From DATCJA01 sp963814955 (GTDB taxonomy: Bacteria; Acidobacteriota; Vicinamibacteria; Vicinamibacterales; UBA2999), in the NCBI GenBank assembly GCA_963814955.1, contig CAWFEX010000008.1:744001-808000 (forward strand): a stretch of 64,000 nucleotides of DNA, written 5' to 3'. This document shows, one piece after another, positions 9,068 to 18,987 of the stretch. Both the position numbers and the translations under genes were made by a program. The notes below the pieces were generated by a model, which was given only the letters and a program-made list of their open reading frames with translations, ran no database searches and was not told the DNA's origin. Position 1 is the first letter of the stretch, and every line of letters begins with the position of its first letter.

Positions 9068-9454
9068 TTATCGGCTCCCGTGACGCTCCACACATCGTCG
9101 AACAGCCGCAACCAGTTCGCCCGCGCTGAACGGTTTGCGAAGGACACAGGCAAAGTCGTCCAGGTTGGTCCGGCTGGTCTCGTCCCCAGTTACAACAATG
9201 ATGGGAATACGTCGGGTCTCCGGACGGGCGTGGAGTTCTTGCTGCACATCTCGCCCGCTTACGCGAGGGAGGTTCAGGTTTAGTACCACTGCGTCGGCCG
9301 CGGCTGACTCAAGATGTCGCAACGCGTCAAGTCCATCACTCACCGCCACCGCGCCAAACCCAGCGGCGCGTAGTGCGGAGCGGTACAACTCTCGGACTAC
9401 TGGGTCGCCCTCAACGATCAATACGGAGCCCTTCCAAACGCTCGTTTGGGGCAT
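9068..9454 (-). CDS. Degenerate receiver (pseudo-receiver) protein
   Basis: 128 residues, a single CheY-like receiver with no output domain. The fold motifs are clear: VLIVEGDP at strand 1, VVLNLNLPRVSGRDV at strand 3, PIIVVTGDE at strand 4, and VLRKPFSAGELV at strand 5. The switch Thr (T89) and Lys (K107) are kept. The phosphoacceptor Asp is replaced by Asn (N59 in VVLN), and the second acidic residue of the metal pocket is Gly (G16 in VEGD). Normal phosphorylation therefore looks impossible. It diverges from the TetR gene; the 174 bases between them hold a palindrome. Confidence 0.8.
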   Translation of the reverse strand: MPQTSVWKGSVLIVEGDPVVRELYRSALRAAGFGAVAVSDGLDALRHLESAAADAVVLNLNLPRVSGRDVQQELHARPETRRIPIIVVTGDETSRTNLDDFACVLRKPFSAGELVAAVRRCVERHGSR

Positions 9455-9561
9455 GCGAACTTCACACGCACAAAAGATTCCACGAAGAAGAATTGGAGAT
9501 CAGTTGTCCGTGTCCCACGACTTCGCAGTAACGGCACCGAACGGCGATCGACTCAACAGTC

Positions 9562-9577
9562 GTGGTAGTATTACCAC
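9562..9577. promoter_or_regulatory. Candidate TetR operator upstream of tetR
   Basis: GTGGTAGTATTACCAC is an inverted repeat (GTGGTA / TACCAC, four-base spacer) in the divergent intergenic region, 51 bases before the TetR start. A related palindrome with the same flank (ACCACCT) lies just after the TetR gene. Autoregulation is an inference from position and symmetry. Confidence 0.45.
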
Positions 9578-9628
9578 CACCTTCGAAACAAGACGCAAAT
9601 CTCCCGCCACATGCTTCGACATTAGCTG

Positions 9629-10330
9629 ATGCCGCGCATTCGAAAAGTACGGTCCGACTCTGCAATCGTGCCCCCTGAAGCGGAGCGCGACTCACGAACC
9701 CGTCTGCTCACGGCTGGCAGAGTGTTGTTCGCGCGCCTCGGCTACGAGCAAACCTCGACTGCGGCGATCACCCGCCAGGCGGAAACCTCGGAATCGCAAT
9801 TGACAAGGCATTTCGAGGGGAAACGCGGGCTCTTGGCCGCCATTTTTGACGAGAGCTGGCGAGGGGTAAATCAACATGTCCGGGCAGTCGCCGCTGAGGC
9901 CGGCAGCGCGAACAGTGCAATCGAAGCCGTGCTTGCAACCGTGATTGCGGGTTTCGACCGCGATCCAGACCTGGCTGCCCTTTTCCTATTTGAAGGTCGA
10001 AGAGTTCACACAGGTGAACAAAATGTCGTGCTCTCGCAGGGCTACCTGGAGTTCGTCGATTTTTTACACGGCCTAATTCGGCGGGCGCAGGCGGAAAAAA
10101 TGGTTGCCTCAGCCGTCGATGTCCGCGCCCTCTGTTCGGCGCTCATCGGTGCGGCCGAGGGCATGATGCGCGACAGGCTGATCGCTCAACGCGCCGGCCG
10201 ACGAGCGCCATTTTCACAACAGGACGTTCGTCGTGTGTTCGCCACACTGCTGCATGCCGCGCAGCCACATCAACCTGGCGCGAAAGTCCATCAGGGATCA
10301 CGGCGTTCAGCACGAGCGTCTTCCGTTTAG
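9629..10330 (+). CDS. TetR/AcrR-family transcriptional regulator
   Basis: 233 residues. Residues about 22-70 form the TetR DNA-binding domain: SRTRLLTAGRVLFARLGYEQ, then TSTAAITRQAETSESQLTRH and FEGKRGLLAAIF, the normal helix-turn-helix with helix 4. The rest is an all-helical ligand-binding domain (ALFLFEGRR, FVDFLHGLIRRAQ). The C-terminal tail after about residue 212 is basic. Ligand unknown. Palindromes on both sides of the gene are candidate operators, and the divergent pseudo-receiver gene could be a target. Confidence 0.85.
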   Translation: MPRIRKVRSDSAIVPPEAERDSRTRLLTAGRVLFARLGYEQTSTAAITRQAETSESQLTRHFEGKRGLLAAIFDESWRGVNQHVRAVAAEAGSANSAIEAVLATVIAGFDRDPDLAALFLFEGRRVHTGEQNVVLSQGYLEFVDFLHGLIRRAQAEKMVASAVDVRALCSALIGAAEGMMRDRLIAQRAGRRAPFSQQDVRRVFATLLHAAQPHQPGAKVHQGSRRSARASSV

Positions 10331-10396
10331 CGCCGGGGCGCAATGTCTGCGTACGTGACATATACCGATGAGTGGTGTCTTGTATCTATGCAAGGC

Positions 10397-10411
10397 GGTA
10401 GTGCCACTACC
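10397..10411. promoter_or_regulatory. Second palindrome related to the tetR-upstream site
   Basis: GGTAGTGCCACTACC is a perfect 7-1-7 inverted repeat, 66 bases after the TetR stop. Like the site at 9562-9577 it contains GGTAGT on the left and continues into ACCACCT on the right. It could be a second operator or a short hairpin ending the TetR transcript. Confidence 0.4.
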
Positions 10412-11045
10412 ACCACCTAACTCTGCCAAATAAGGGCGCGTCAGCGTCGCCTGGCAAGTGCCGCGCGGCGCGCCGACAAAGACCAGCCGCTTCCTCTGTG
10501 CCAGCAGCTGTGCGACGCAACATCGCGGTGATAACCGTCGCGACAAGCAACGATGATCAGTAAGCGGTTCCTGCAATTGGTGCATGTCCTCGTGCATCCG
10601 TTCAAGGTGACGCAGACGGATCGCGCGGCTACAAGCGCGGTTGGCGTGATCGGGTCGCGTCGCCAAGATTAGGCCGCCAGAATCCATCCGAACGCACGTC
10701 TCCCCGAACGCGCAACGCAAACCGCAAGTAGCTCGCTACCGTTTCTTCGCCGCATTCATGTCGCCAACGTTTCAAGGGTCGCAAGCGCGGCATCGCGGGA
10801 GCAGGTCCGCCTCGTGAAGGCGGCGCGAACGGTGACTGTTCGGCGATCGTCTTCGCCACATCGGGGACGAGTGGGCTCCTCCCAAATGAGGAACGTCGCG
10901 AGGCCTTTCGTCGCTGTACACGGCGTTGTCGTCTCCACCGGGAACGAAATTTGATTACGGCGAACGCGCGTCGTCGGGTTCAGCAAGAAAGGCGACGGCG
11001 AGGAACGTGGGACGAGCGCGGCGAACGCGAACGAAGGAGCAGCGC
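10412..11045. other. Gap without a convincing gene
   Basis: About 630 bases. Open frames on the minus strand up to about 137 codons exist, but they have Arg/His/Cys-rich, low-quality composition, overlap each other and lack ribosome sites. One reads KRLVFVGAPRGTC, faintly like an IstB-type ATPase loop, but the Walker Lys and flanks do not match. I see nothing else here. Confidence 0.5.
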
Positions 11046-12194
11046 ATGAGGACGAACAAGAAGAAGACGTGTTTGGTGGCTGCGGGCATGATCCTGGCGG
11101 CCGTCACTGTGGCCTTCGCCGCGTTCTTCCAGGGCTTCGAGACGGATACGGCCGGGTGGACCGGTGCGACGAGGGTTGTCATCGGGTACGCACGGCGTGC
11201 CGTCGAAGACCGGGGCGTTCCACGCCGAAGATCGAACGGCAACGCGCTGACGTTTACCCGCTGGGGCGGCTACGGCAAGACGTTCCCGCCCGGCGGATAC
11301 ACGACGTCGGTGGACATCTATCTCGACATTTCGCCTCCGTACATGACTGGCAGCCTGACGCCATACGCCAACGACACGCGGTTCGACTGGACGTCAGCAG
11401 TCAACACGCCTGACTGCGTCCATCGACGCGACTTCGTCTTCAACGCCGGCTTCTACACAGACACGGACACAACGGGCGCCGGTCCCCGGTTCGTGATCAG
11501 CGCCAGCAATAACGCCGGTCCGAGGTAGCTCCTTTCCGAAGAATCCAGGACGGGATGCCGTTCACGATCAACGTGGAGGGCTGGTACACCTTCGAGCACC
11601 GCTTCCGGCGATACCGGCGCCGGCGGTGTTGGCCGTTGACCTGACGATCAAGAATGCCGCAGGCGTCCCACTGCATGACGTGGACGCTGAGCGATCCGTC
11701 CGACATCATCGGCACGACGGTCGGCGGCAATCGGTACGGCTGGTTCGTGACCGATGAGTTTCCGTTCCTCGCCTTCGACACCTCGGCGCTTATCGGCTTC
11801 CAGGACTACTGCACAGTGCCCCCGAGCACGGCCGGCGCCAAAGTCACGGCGGGCGGCTGGATCACCAGTTGCAGGCGGCAAGGGGACGTTCGGCCTGACT
11901 GCGAAGGCGAACGCGAGTGGGACGCCGAGCGGAAACCTCACGTATCAGGACCACGGGGTTCTGGCCAGGACCGTCAAGAGTACCGCTGTCACGTCCGTGA
12001 CCGTCACGGGCAACTGCGCCCAGATTCTGGGCACGGCGACGGTCAACGGTACGCCGGATCGTTCGGATTCCAGGTGGACGTATGCGACAACGGCGAGCCC
12101 GGCAAGGATGCCGACACGTTCTCGATCGTCCATGAGTGACGGCTACACCGCCGGTGGCACGTTAGGCGGCGGCAACGTTCAGATTCACAAATAG
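11046..12194 (+). pseudogene. Decayed secreted protein with post-COAP-1-like C-terminal domain
   Basis: ATG 11046 follows GAAGGAG and gives a signal (MRTNKKKTCLVAAGMILAAV to VAFA). Protein-like text then continues to 12194 but only by switching frame about seven times: near 11520, 11552, 11615, 11660, 11872, 12058 and 12128. The pieces include FQGFETDTAGW, GGYTTSVDIYLDISP, INVEGWYTFEHRFR, IIGTTVGGNRYGWFV and PFLAFDTSALIG. The last third reads as a post-COAP-1-like domain: VTAGGWIT, KGTFGLTAKANASG, GNLTYQDHG, DNGEPGKDADTFSI and LGGGNVQIHK. Such domains end many exported proteins of unknown role. This many shifts in one gene suggests real decay, or very poor local sequence quality. Confidence 0.7.
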
Positions 12195-12207
12195 ACAGGG
12201 GAACGCC

Positions 12208-12683
12208 ATGAAGCAACTAACTTGTGTGTGTGCGATTGTCGTTCTCGGGCTGGTTGCCATCACGACGGTCCACGTCAGTGCCGCCGACGGCGAGCATTCG
12301 GTCACCGGTGCCGCGAAAGGCCTCTTCGGCGCCGGGGCGGAGCTGGGCCCTGTCGCGCTCGAGGGAATCGATGATGGGCACAGGCGTGTTCATCGAGGCC
12401 GACGGCTCAGCGTCGGGAACATTCCACGCCGTGCTGCAGGGAAGCTCGCTGGGGTCACTCGCGGGAGGTCACGGTGGAGGGGAACGTCAGCGAGGGCTCG
12501 GTCGCGGCCGACGGTCGCGCGACCTTCAGCGGCACCGCCTCGCTCGACTTGGGGGACGGAGCGCCGCCTCTGCCGAGCGTCGCGTTCAGCGTCACTGCGG
12601 CAGCGGACGGTGTGGTACTGAAGATCGACTCAATAACGTTGCCGGCCGCCAGACTCACCGCCGGTGCCGTCACCATCGAGTAG
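12208..12683 (+). pseudogene. Decayed small exported protein, companion of the upstream gene
   Basis: ATG 12208 follows AGGGGAACGCC and opens with a Sec signal (CAIVVLGLVAITTVHVSA). After VTGAAKGLFGAGAELGPVAL the frame shifts near 12365 to GTGVFIEADGSASGTFHAVL, and again near 12463 to EGNVSEGSVAADGRATFSGT, ending AGAVTIE. Read together it is about 155 residues, a repetitive beta-rich exported protein. It starts 13 bases after the post-COAP-1-like gene, so both were probably one operon and share the same decay. Function unknown. Confidence 0.6.
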
Positions 12684-12800
12684 AAGGGACCGTGGCGTGG
12701 TTGCTCGTCACCGTCGGTATGGGAGGCAGGGGCCAGGCTGTAAGTAGGACGACGCGACAGCGGTAGTCTGGAGGCTCTTCGTTCAGGGACTATCGTCTAT

Positions 12801-13190
12801 CTAGACAGAATGAGCGGTCACCGAGCATTCAGCCCACGCCCCTCGAATGGCGTTGATCAGTTCATTCACACTCTGCTTTGGGACGAAGCTTGATGCCCCG
12901 GCGGCCAGCGCTTCAGTCCTGATCCGATCGTCGAACAGGGCGGTGATCAGGATCACTTTGGCGCGCGAATTCGTCTGCAGGATCCGACGGCACACTTCCA
13001 GCCCGTTGACGTGCGGCAGGTGCACGTCGACAACGGCCACGACCGGCTGAAGCCGCGCGGCGGCCTCGGCTACCTCCCTGCCGTCGACGGCGACTCCGAC
13101 GACGTCGCAGTCGAGCGAAAGAACACGCTTCAGCGCCTTCAGGACACCGGGATGATCATCCGCGAGCAGGACGCGGGGCCGGGTCGGCAT
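12801..13190 (-). CDS. Single-domain response regulator
   Basis: 129 residues, receiver only. Motifs: VLLADDHP (acidic pair D11, D12), VAVVDVHLPHVNGLEV (phosphoacceptor D55), ILITAL (strand 4, Thr) and SFVPKQS (Lys). The ADDHP style belongs to the NarL/LuxR class, but the HTH output domain is absent. Its ATG overlaps the stop of the hybrid kinase gene upstream (TAATG), so translation is probably coupled. It is the obvious phosphate receiver, or phosphate sink, for that kinase. Confidence 0.9.
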   Translation of the reverse strand: MPTRPRVLLADDHPGVLKALKRVLSLDCDVVGVAVDGREVAEAAARLQPVVAVVDVHLPHVNGLEVCRRILQTNSRAKVILITALFDDRIRTEALAAGASSFVPKQSVNELINAIRGAWAECSVTAHSV

Positions 13191-16100
13191 TACGGCTTCG
13201 CGGGATTGAAGGCGCCGTGCGACGCGTGGACGACCAGCAGGTGCTCGATCATCTGCCGCATGTCTTCGATGTCCTTGACGAAGAAGCCCGCCGCCCCCGC
13301 CTGCTCCATCGCATGGGCGGCCGCGCTGCGAGGCTGCATCGACAACCCGAGAACCTGAATGTCCGGGAGCTCGGCGCGAATGCGCACCGTCGCATCGATG
13401 CCGTCCATGTGCGGCATCACGATGTCCATGAGGATGACGTCAGGCCGCAGCGAGTGCGCAAGCGCGATCGCCTCAAAGCCGTTGGACGCCTCGCCGACGA
13501 CCGAGAGCTGCGGCCGCGCGTTGAGAATGTTGCGGAGCGCGCTGCGCACCGGCGCGTGATCGTCGACGATGAGAATCCTGAGGGCGTCAGGAAGCGCTCG
13601 GCCGTTGTCGCCCGCCCACGCCGCGCCGATCAGTGGGAAGGCCGACGCTGCCGGGCCGGCGACGGCGGGTTGCGCGTGGCCGCGCGGCGCGACGAGCCGC
13701 ACGCGCGTCCCCTTGCCGGGCGCGCTGTCAATCTCGAAGCGGCCGCCGAGCAGCGTCAGCCGCTCGCGGATACTGAACAGCCCCCAACCCACCTGGCCGG
13801 CCTTCGATCGCTGGTCGAGTTCTGCCGGTTCGAACCCAATGCCCTGATCCGACACGGTGATGCACAGCTGATCGTCGGGGTCGAGCCCCAGCTCCAGCGT
13901 GACGCGATCCGCGTGCGCGTGTTTGACCGCATTGAACAGGAGTTCTCGCACCGACTCGAAGAGCAGGGTGCGGACGTCCTTCCGCCCGGAGTCGGCGCGC
14001 GGGTCGCCGATGACCCGGACGTCGAGTTTGTACTTGTCGTGTGTCCAGTCTGCCAGCCACGTCAGTGCCGCGGGCAGTCCGGACTCCTGCAGCACGGGAG
14101 GAAAGAGCTCGACGTTCAGGGACCGGGCGGCGGCGATCGCTTCCTCGAGCTGGTGCTTTGCCTCTGAAAGCAGCTCGCTTGGCGCGGCGCCGCTCTCGCT
14201 GTCCTGCCTCAGCTGCTGCTCGAGATTCAATGCAACGATGACCAGCAGCTGTTGAAGGCCGTCGTGCAGCGTTCTGGCAATCTGTTCGCGCGCATGCTGT
14301 TCGGCCAGCGTCAGATCCGAGGCCATCTGGCTCAGTTGCGTCGTCCGATATTCCAATTCCGCCGTGCGCTCCTGCAGCGCCGACGCGGCGCGCTGGCGAT
14401 CGGTGATGTCGGTCACGAACGCGAATGCGCGTGTGCCGGCGGGCGTCGGAACGTGATTCATGCTGACTTCGATCGGAAACGTGGAACCGTCGCTGCGCAC
14501 CCCGACGAGCTGCAGGCCGCCGCGCCGTTCATACCCGTCGCGAAACGCTGACGGCATCAGCCGCTCGATTCGCTGGCCGATCAGGTCACCGGACGCCCAG
14601 CCGAACATGGCGTCGAACGCGTGGTTCGCGGTCACGATCAGGCCCTGCGCGTCCACCGACACGATCCCTTGCGTGGCGGTCTCGAGCAGCGTCCGCAGCG
14701 CGCGATCGTGTTCCTCCTCGCGGCGCGCCTGCCGCGCCTCCTCCGTCCGGCGCTGCTGGCTGAAGTCGAGATCGAGCCCGGTGAGCCGCGTGACATTGCC
14801 GTCGGCGTCGCGGTCGACGCGCCCCCGGCTCTGGATCCACGACATCGTTCCGTCTGGCCGCACGATCCGGAACGTGCTCTCCCACGAATCCTTCGTTCTC
14901 GACGTCCACATTTCATGGCGCAAGGCGAGCAACCGCGGGCGATCGTCTTCGTGCACGCGCGTGACCCACGCGTCTGGCGTTGCGGGTTCATCGGGCGCGA
15001 ACCCGTACAGGGAACGGAATTGTTCGTCCCAGTCAACCTGATTGGTCGCCGCGGCCCACGTCCAGGAGCCGCCGGTCGACGCTTCGAGCGCGATGCGGAG
15101 CCGCTGTTTCTGCTCGCGGAGCGCCGCCTCGCCCCGGGTGCGCTCGATGGCGTCCCAGGTCCGTTCGCCGACGTCGCGAACGAGCTCGACCTCTGACGCC
15201 GTCCAGACGCGCGGCGCGACGTGATTGGCGCCGAAGGCGGCGACCATCCGTCCGCCCTTGAACAGCGCCGTTCCGATGAACGCTGCTATTTGCCGCGGCT
15301 GCCAGTGTCGCCCGGTCGGCGGCGTTCAACCGCGGATCCGTCTGCGCGTCGTCGATGACGATGGTCTCGCCGCGCCGGAGCGCCTCGCGCAGCTCGTCGC
15401 CCACCGAGATGCCCGGTGGCTGTCCGGCGAGCGGCGGGACCCCATGCGTGTACTCACGGCGAATGGTGTACTCGCCGCCGCCGAATTCCGCGTAGCCGAC
15501 GCGGGTGACGCCAAGGTGTTGTCCGAGAAGTCGTGCGGCGGTCTCCTGAACGTCACCGGGATCGCTCAGCGGCCGAAGCGCGTCGTTGAGCCGAAGGAGA
15601 AACCCCAGCCGCTCTTCCTTTGTACGCAGCTCGGCTTCGGCCTTGCGGTGCTCGAGCGTCGCCCAGATCCGGTCGGCGACGTCCTGCACCAGCGCGATCT
15701 CCTCCGGGGTCCACACGCGCGGCTCGCGGCTGTGAACCGCGAACGCCCCGACGAACCGGCCGTCCTTGACGAGCAGTGGACAGATGTAGGCGCCGATGGC
15801 CGCCGCCTGCAGCACCTTGCGCTCGGCCGCCGAATGCGGCTCGGTCGACGTGTCGTGGACGAACAACGTGCCGCCTTTCAGGATTTCGTCGGTGCGGGTG
15901 CCGCCCATGTCGGTCCAGCGAAAGCGGCCGGCCAGCGAGGGAACGCCATCCACGTAGTCGTTGACGACGGTGCAGTCGTCGCCCTCGATCTCGCCGTAGA
16001 TCACGCGGTTGACGTGGAGGTGCGTGCCCAGCAGTCGGCATGCCTCCTCGAGTACGCGCGCAGGGTCGGCAAACTCCCGGATCGTCTCGTTCAGTTTGCG

Positions 16101-16646
16101 CAGGAACGCCTGCCGATCATTGATCCGACTCAGCGCCTCCTCCGCGCGCGCGCGCTCGCCCGCCGCCCATGTGCGCTCGGCGGTCACCTCGACCAGCGCG
16201 ATCTGATCGCGTGTCCAGGTGCGCGGCGTCGAGCTGTGGACGCCGAATACTGCGACCCATCGACCTTCTTTAATCAGCGGCACGCCGACGAACGACGCAA
16301 TCTCGCTCGCGAGGAGCTGCTCACGCTCGGCGTCCGTGAACCGTGTGTCGGTGCGGGTGTCGCTGACCACGACCGCCTCGCCGCGGCGGCAGGCATCGAC
16401 GACGGTCTTGCCGAAGCGCGCCACGTGACCTCGACCGGCGAATGGCGGGACGCTGCGTGCATACGACCGACTGACGACGAACTCGTTGCCCTCGATCTGT
16501 GCGTAATTGACTCGGCTCGCCTGGAGATACTCGCCGATCAGCCGGACGGCGGCCTCCTGGATTTCGACCGGATCCTTGAGGGGGCGCAGTCGCTCGTTCA
16601 GCGTGAGGAGAAAGTGCCACTCGGCCGACATGCGTCGAGTCAGCAT
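13190..16646 (-). CDS. Hybrid histidine kinase: three GAF, two PAS, HisKA_3, HATPase, receiver (frameshifted)
   Basis: About 1150 residues when one shift near 15288 is bridged. Order: three similar GAF-type sensor repeats, each opening FLLTLNERLRPLKDP-like and containing GVPL or FVGAFAVHS-like strands; two PAS domains (WDEQFRSLYGFAPDEP, then GIVSVDAQGLIVTANHAFDA); a HisKA_3 dimerisation helix with phospho-His in ARTLHDGLQQLL; HATPase (FNAVKHAHAD, DQGIGFEP, GLFSIRERL); and a C-terminal receiver (LIVDDHAPVRS, VILMDIVMPHMDG). At the break the text turns from LAAAAN to IAAFIGTALFKGG with one extra base. Start is ATG 16646 or 16631; neither has a good ribosome site. It is coupled to the downstream receiver. 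The repeated GAFs suggest a cytosolic multi-ligand sensor; ligands unknown. Confidence 0.85.
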
Positions 16647-16897
16647 TCTAAAGTAGTGGTCGCACGATCAGAACTCAGCCGTTACATAAACTGGTCGCAC
16701 CGCCGGGCTCTTCTATGAAACAAGGCCTCGAGTTTAATCAGTCTTTGTAACCTTGATGACAATTTCGTCCATACTGTCCAGCACTCCTTCACAGACTGCG
16801 CGCAAACCAGGAGGACTGGCCACAGACTGCGTGCCCCTTTCGCGCTCGCCGGCCGCTGGGCTTGCACTCCCCCATCGTGTCGGAGTGCCCTCCGACG

Positions 16898-18817
16898 TCA
16901 TGGCCCGACTTCGGCCTGGTCGAACAGGACGATGTCGCTGGATGCCCGCTGCTGCCCGACGATCACCGAGCGCCCATCGGCCGTCCACGTCATCCCGCGA
17001 ATCAATGCATCGTCCGGAAACTTGAACACCTGCCGAACCGCGCGATGTGGTTCCAGCTCGGCGATCCACAACGACGCCGCCGCTGTACCCGGTATTCGCG
17101 CTGCCGCGATGGCGCGCCCGTCCGGAGACCATGTCAGAAACCCGTTCGGGAACGGCAAAGTCTGTCCGATGTCCCGAGCCACCGACTGTCCAGCCCCGGT
17201 CGTGAACCTGACGAACGCTGTTGCTTGTTGACCCGGGGTATTTGGCGTTACTTCGAGGTAGGCGATGACGTCGGCGGTGGGCGACCATGCGGGAGACGTA
17301 GCGCCGCCCGGTGTGAGCAGCCGGCGCGTACGCCCGTCTGCAACTGTCACAACCGATAACCCGGGAAGCTCACCCACGGGCGTCGAGTAAACAATCTCGT
17401 GGCCATCAGGCGACCACGAGAAATATGGAAGGATGGGTGCATTCAGCAGACGGCGCGGAACGCCGCCGTCTGTCGCCACGATCCACAGACCGCGTTCGCC
17501 GCCACGGTTGGAAATGAAGGCGACCTGCTGTCCGTCCGGAGCGAACTGCGGGTACTCGTCGACTGACGTCGCCGATGTCAAAGGGCGCGCGTCAACACCG
17601 TCTCCAAGAGCGATCCACAAGTTTCGCTGACCCGAGCGAGTCGAGCTGAACACCATGCGATCGCCACGGCGCGACAGGTTCGGATCCAGGTCACCGCCGT
17701 AGCCGTTGGTAAGCGCGGTCGGCATCGGCAACGGCGCAGCGCGAAAATCGACACGTACGAGTGAATCACGCCTTTCGAACAGCGTTGACACCATCGTGCG
17801 ACCGTCAGTGGAGATTCGCGGTTGTCCGTATTCACCCACTCCCGTCGTCAGGCGCACCGGGGCGCCCCCAGCAACCGGACGCCACCAGAGGTTCAGGTCC
17901 GCCTTGGTTGGATGGGCGGTGAGCATTTCGTAGAGCACACAGCCAAACGCCCAGATGTCGGTCCGCTTGTCGACGTGCTTGCCGCGGGCCTGCTCAGGGC
18001 TCATGTAGTGGGCGGTCCCAAGGATGGCACCCTCGTGCGTACCGCCCACGGTTATGGTTGGCGAGTGCGTCAGGTCAAGAGCCGCGGCGTCGCCACCAGC
18101 CTTTGCCAGACCGAAGTCGAGTACCTTGACGACACTCTCTGACGTGATCTGGATGTTGGCCGGCTTCAAGTCGCGGTGTACGATTCCTTTGTCGTGCGCG
18201 GCGTCGAGCGCATTAGCGACCTGATGCGCGATAGCAAGCGCCTCGGCAATCGGAATCCCGCTTGGTGACCCCCTGCGATTAGATGTGCGAGCACGCGTAA
18301 TCCGGTCGGCGAGCGTCTCGCCCTCTATCAGTTCCATCACGAGCGCACGGACGCCGTCGCTGTCCTCGACTCCGTGAATGGTCGCGATGTTCGGGTGATT
18401 GAACGATGCAAGAATACGGGCTTCCCGTTCGAATCGCGCCAACCGATCCGGATCTGTGGTAAACGCGCGGGGCAGGATCTTGATAGCGACGTCCCGCCCG
18501 AGCTTCGTGTCGCGCGCGCGGTAGACCTCGCCCATGCCGCCAGTCCCGATTCGGGACTGCACCTGATACACACCGAGGCGACGACCCGTCAGCACGGAAG
18601 CGCCGACGTCACCGACCAACTGTGTCGCGATCGCGACCGCGGGTTTGTCGAGGAAGCCGTCAGCCGATGCGCTTTGCTCGAGCAGCGACTCGACCTCCTG
18701 CCGTAACGACACGTCACCGGCACAGATCTCGGCCAGAAACGCTCCACGCGAAAATTCATCGCGTGCCAGAGCCGCGTGATAGAGCTCCTCGACCCGCCTC
18801 CAACGTTCGGCTGTCAT
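16898..18817 (-). CDS. Ser/Thr protein kinase joined to TolB/WD40-like propeller, with apparent internal deletion
   Basis: 639 residues. The N-terminal 80 residues are the leader common to this family (ERWRRVEELYHAAL). The kinase domain starts near 84: glycine loop GTGGMGEVY (91-99), Lys113 in AIKIL, HRD 214-216, DFG 234-236, MSPEQARG and TDIWAFGCVLYEM near 287-298. Right after EMLTAH, at about residue 302 (near base 17914), the sequence becomes NLWWRPVAGGAPVRLTTG and continues as propeller blades (SWSPDGHEIVYSTP, SPAWSPTADVIAYLE). Family members I know carry the rest of the C-lobe, a transmembrane helix and more blades here. This copy seems to have lost them in frame. Activity and membrane anchoring are therefore doubtful. 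Confidence 0.85.
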   Translation of the reverse strand: MTAERWRRVEELYHAALARDEFSRGAFLAEICAGDVSLRQEVESLLEQSASADGFLDKPAVAIATQLVGDVGASVLTGRRLGVYQVQSRIGTGGMGEVYRARDTKLGRDVAIKILPRAFTTDPDRLARFEREARILASFNHPNIATIHGVEDSDGVRALVMELIEGETLADRITRARTSNRRGSPSGIPIAEALAIAHQVANALDAAHDKGIVHRDLKPANIQITSESVVKVLDFGLAKAGGDAAALDLTHSPTITVGGTHEGAILGTAHYMSPEQARGKHVDKRTDIWAFGCVLYEMLTAHPTKADLNLWWRPVAGGAPVRLTTGVGEYGQPRISTDGRTMVSTLFERRDSLVRVDFRAAPLPMPTALTNGYGGDLDPNLSRRGDRMVFSSTRSGQRNLWIALGDGVDARPLTSATSVDEYPQFAPDGQQVAFISNRGGERGLWIVATDGGVPRRLLNAPILPYFSWSPDGHEIVYSTPVGELPGLSVVTVADGRTRRLLTPGGATSPAWSPTADVIAYLEVTPNTPGQQATAFVRFTTGAGQSVARDIGQTLPFPNGFLTWSPDGRAIAAARIPGTAAASLWIAELEPHRAVRQVFKFPDDALIRGMTWTADGRSVIVGQQRASSDIVLFDQAEVGP

Positions 18818-18841
18818 CGGTGATTGAGTGAAGTGCTCCGG

Positions 18842-18847
18842 ATTATA
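18842..18847 (-). promoter_or_regulatory. -10-like element upstream of the Ser/Thr kinase gene
   Basis: TATAAT on the minus strand ends 24 bases before the kinase ATG, within GGATACGTATAATCC. No recognisable -35 hexamer lies at the right distance, so this is only a candidate. Confidence 0.3.
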
Positions 18848-18987
18848 CGTATCCTGAACCGGACCGCCACGGTTTCACCTTCCGCCGGTGTCTGCGCACG
18901 GCTGTCTTCATTCGGCCAGATGCATCCGGAGCCCAACCTCGGTATGATTCACCGCCTCTGCGTCCTCCAATCCCGGAAGGTGACTGA

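Noticed and set aside
10307..10720. Minus-strand frame with KRLVFVGAPRGTC, faintly like IstB
   Set aside because: The Walker A Lys is missing, and neither the upstream IstB helix pattern nor terminal inverted repeats are present; not enough to call an insertion sequence.
15225..16718. 497-codon + strand open frame opposite the triple-GAF kinase
   Set aside because: Antisense shadow in a GC-rich gene; the GAF repeats on the minus strand explain the region.
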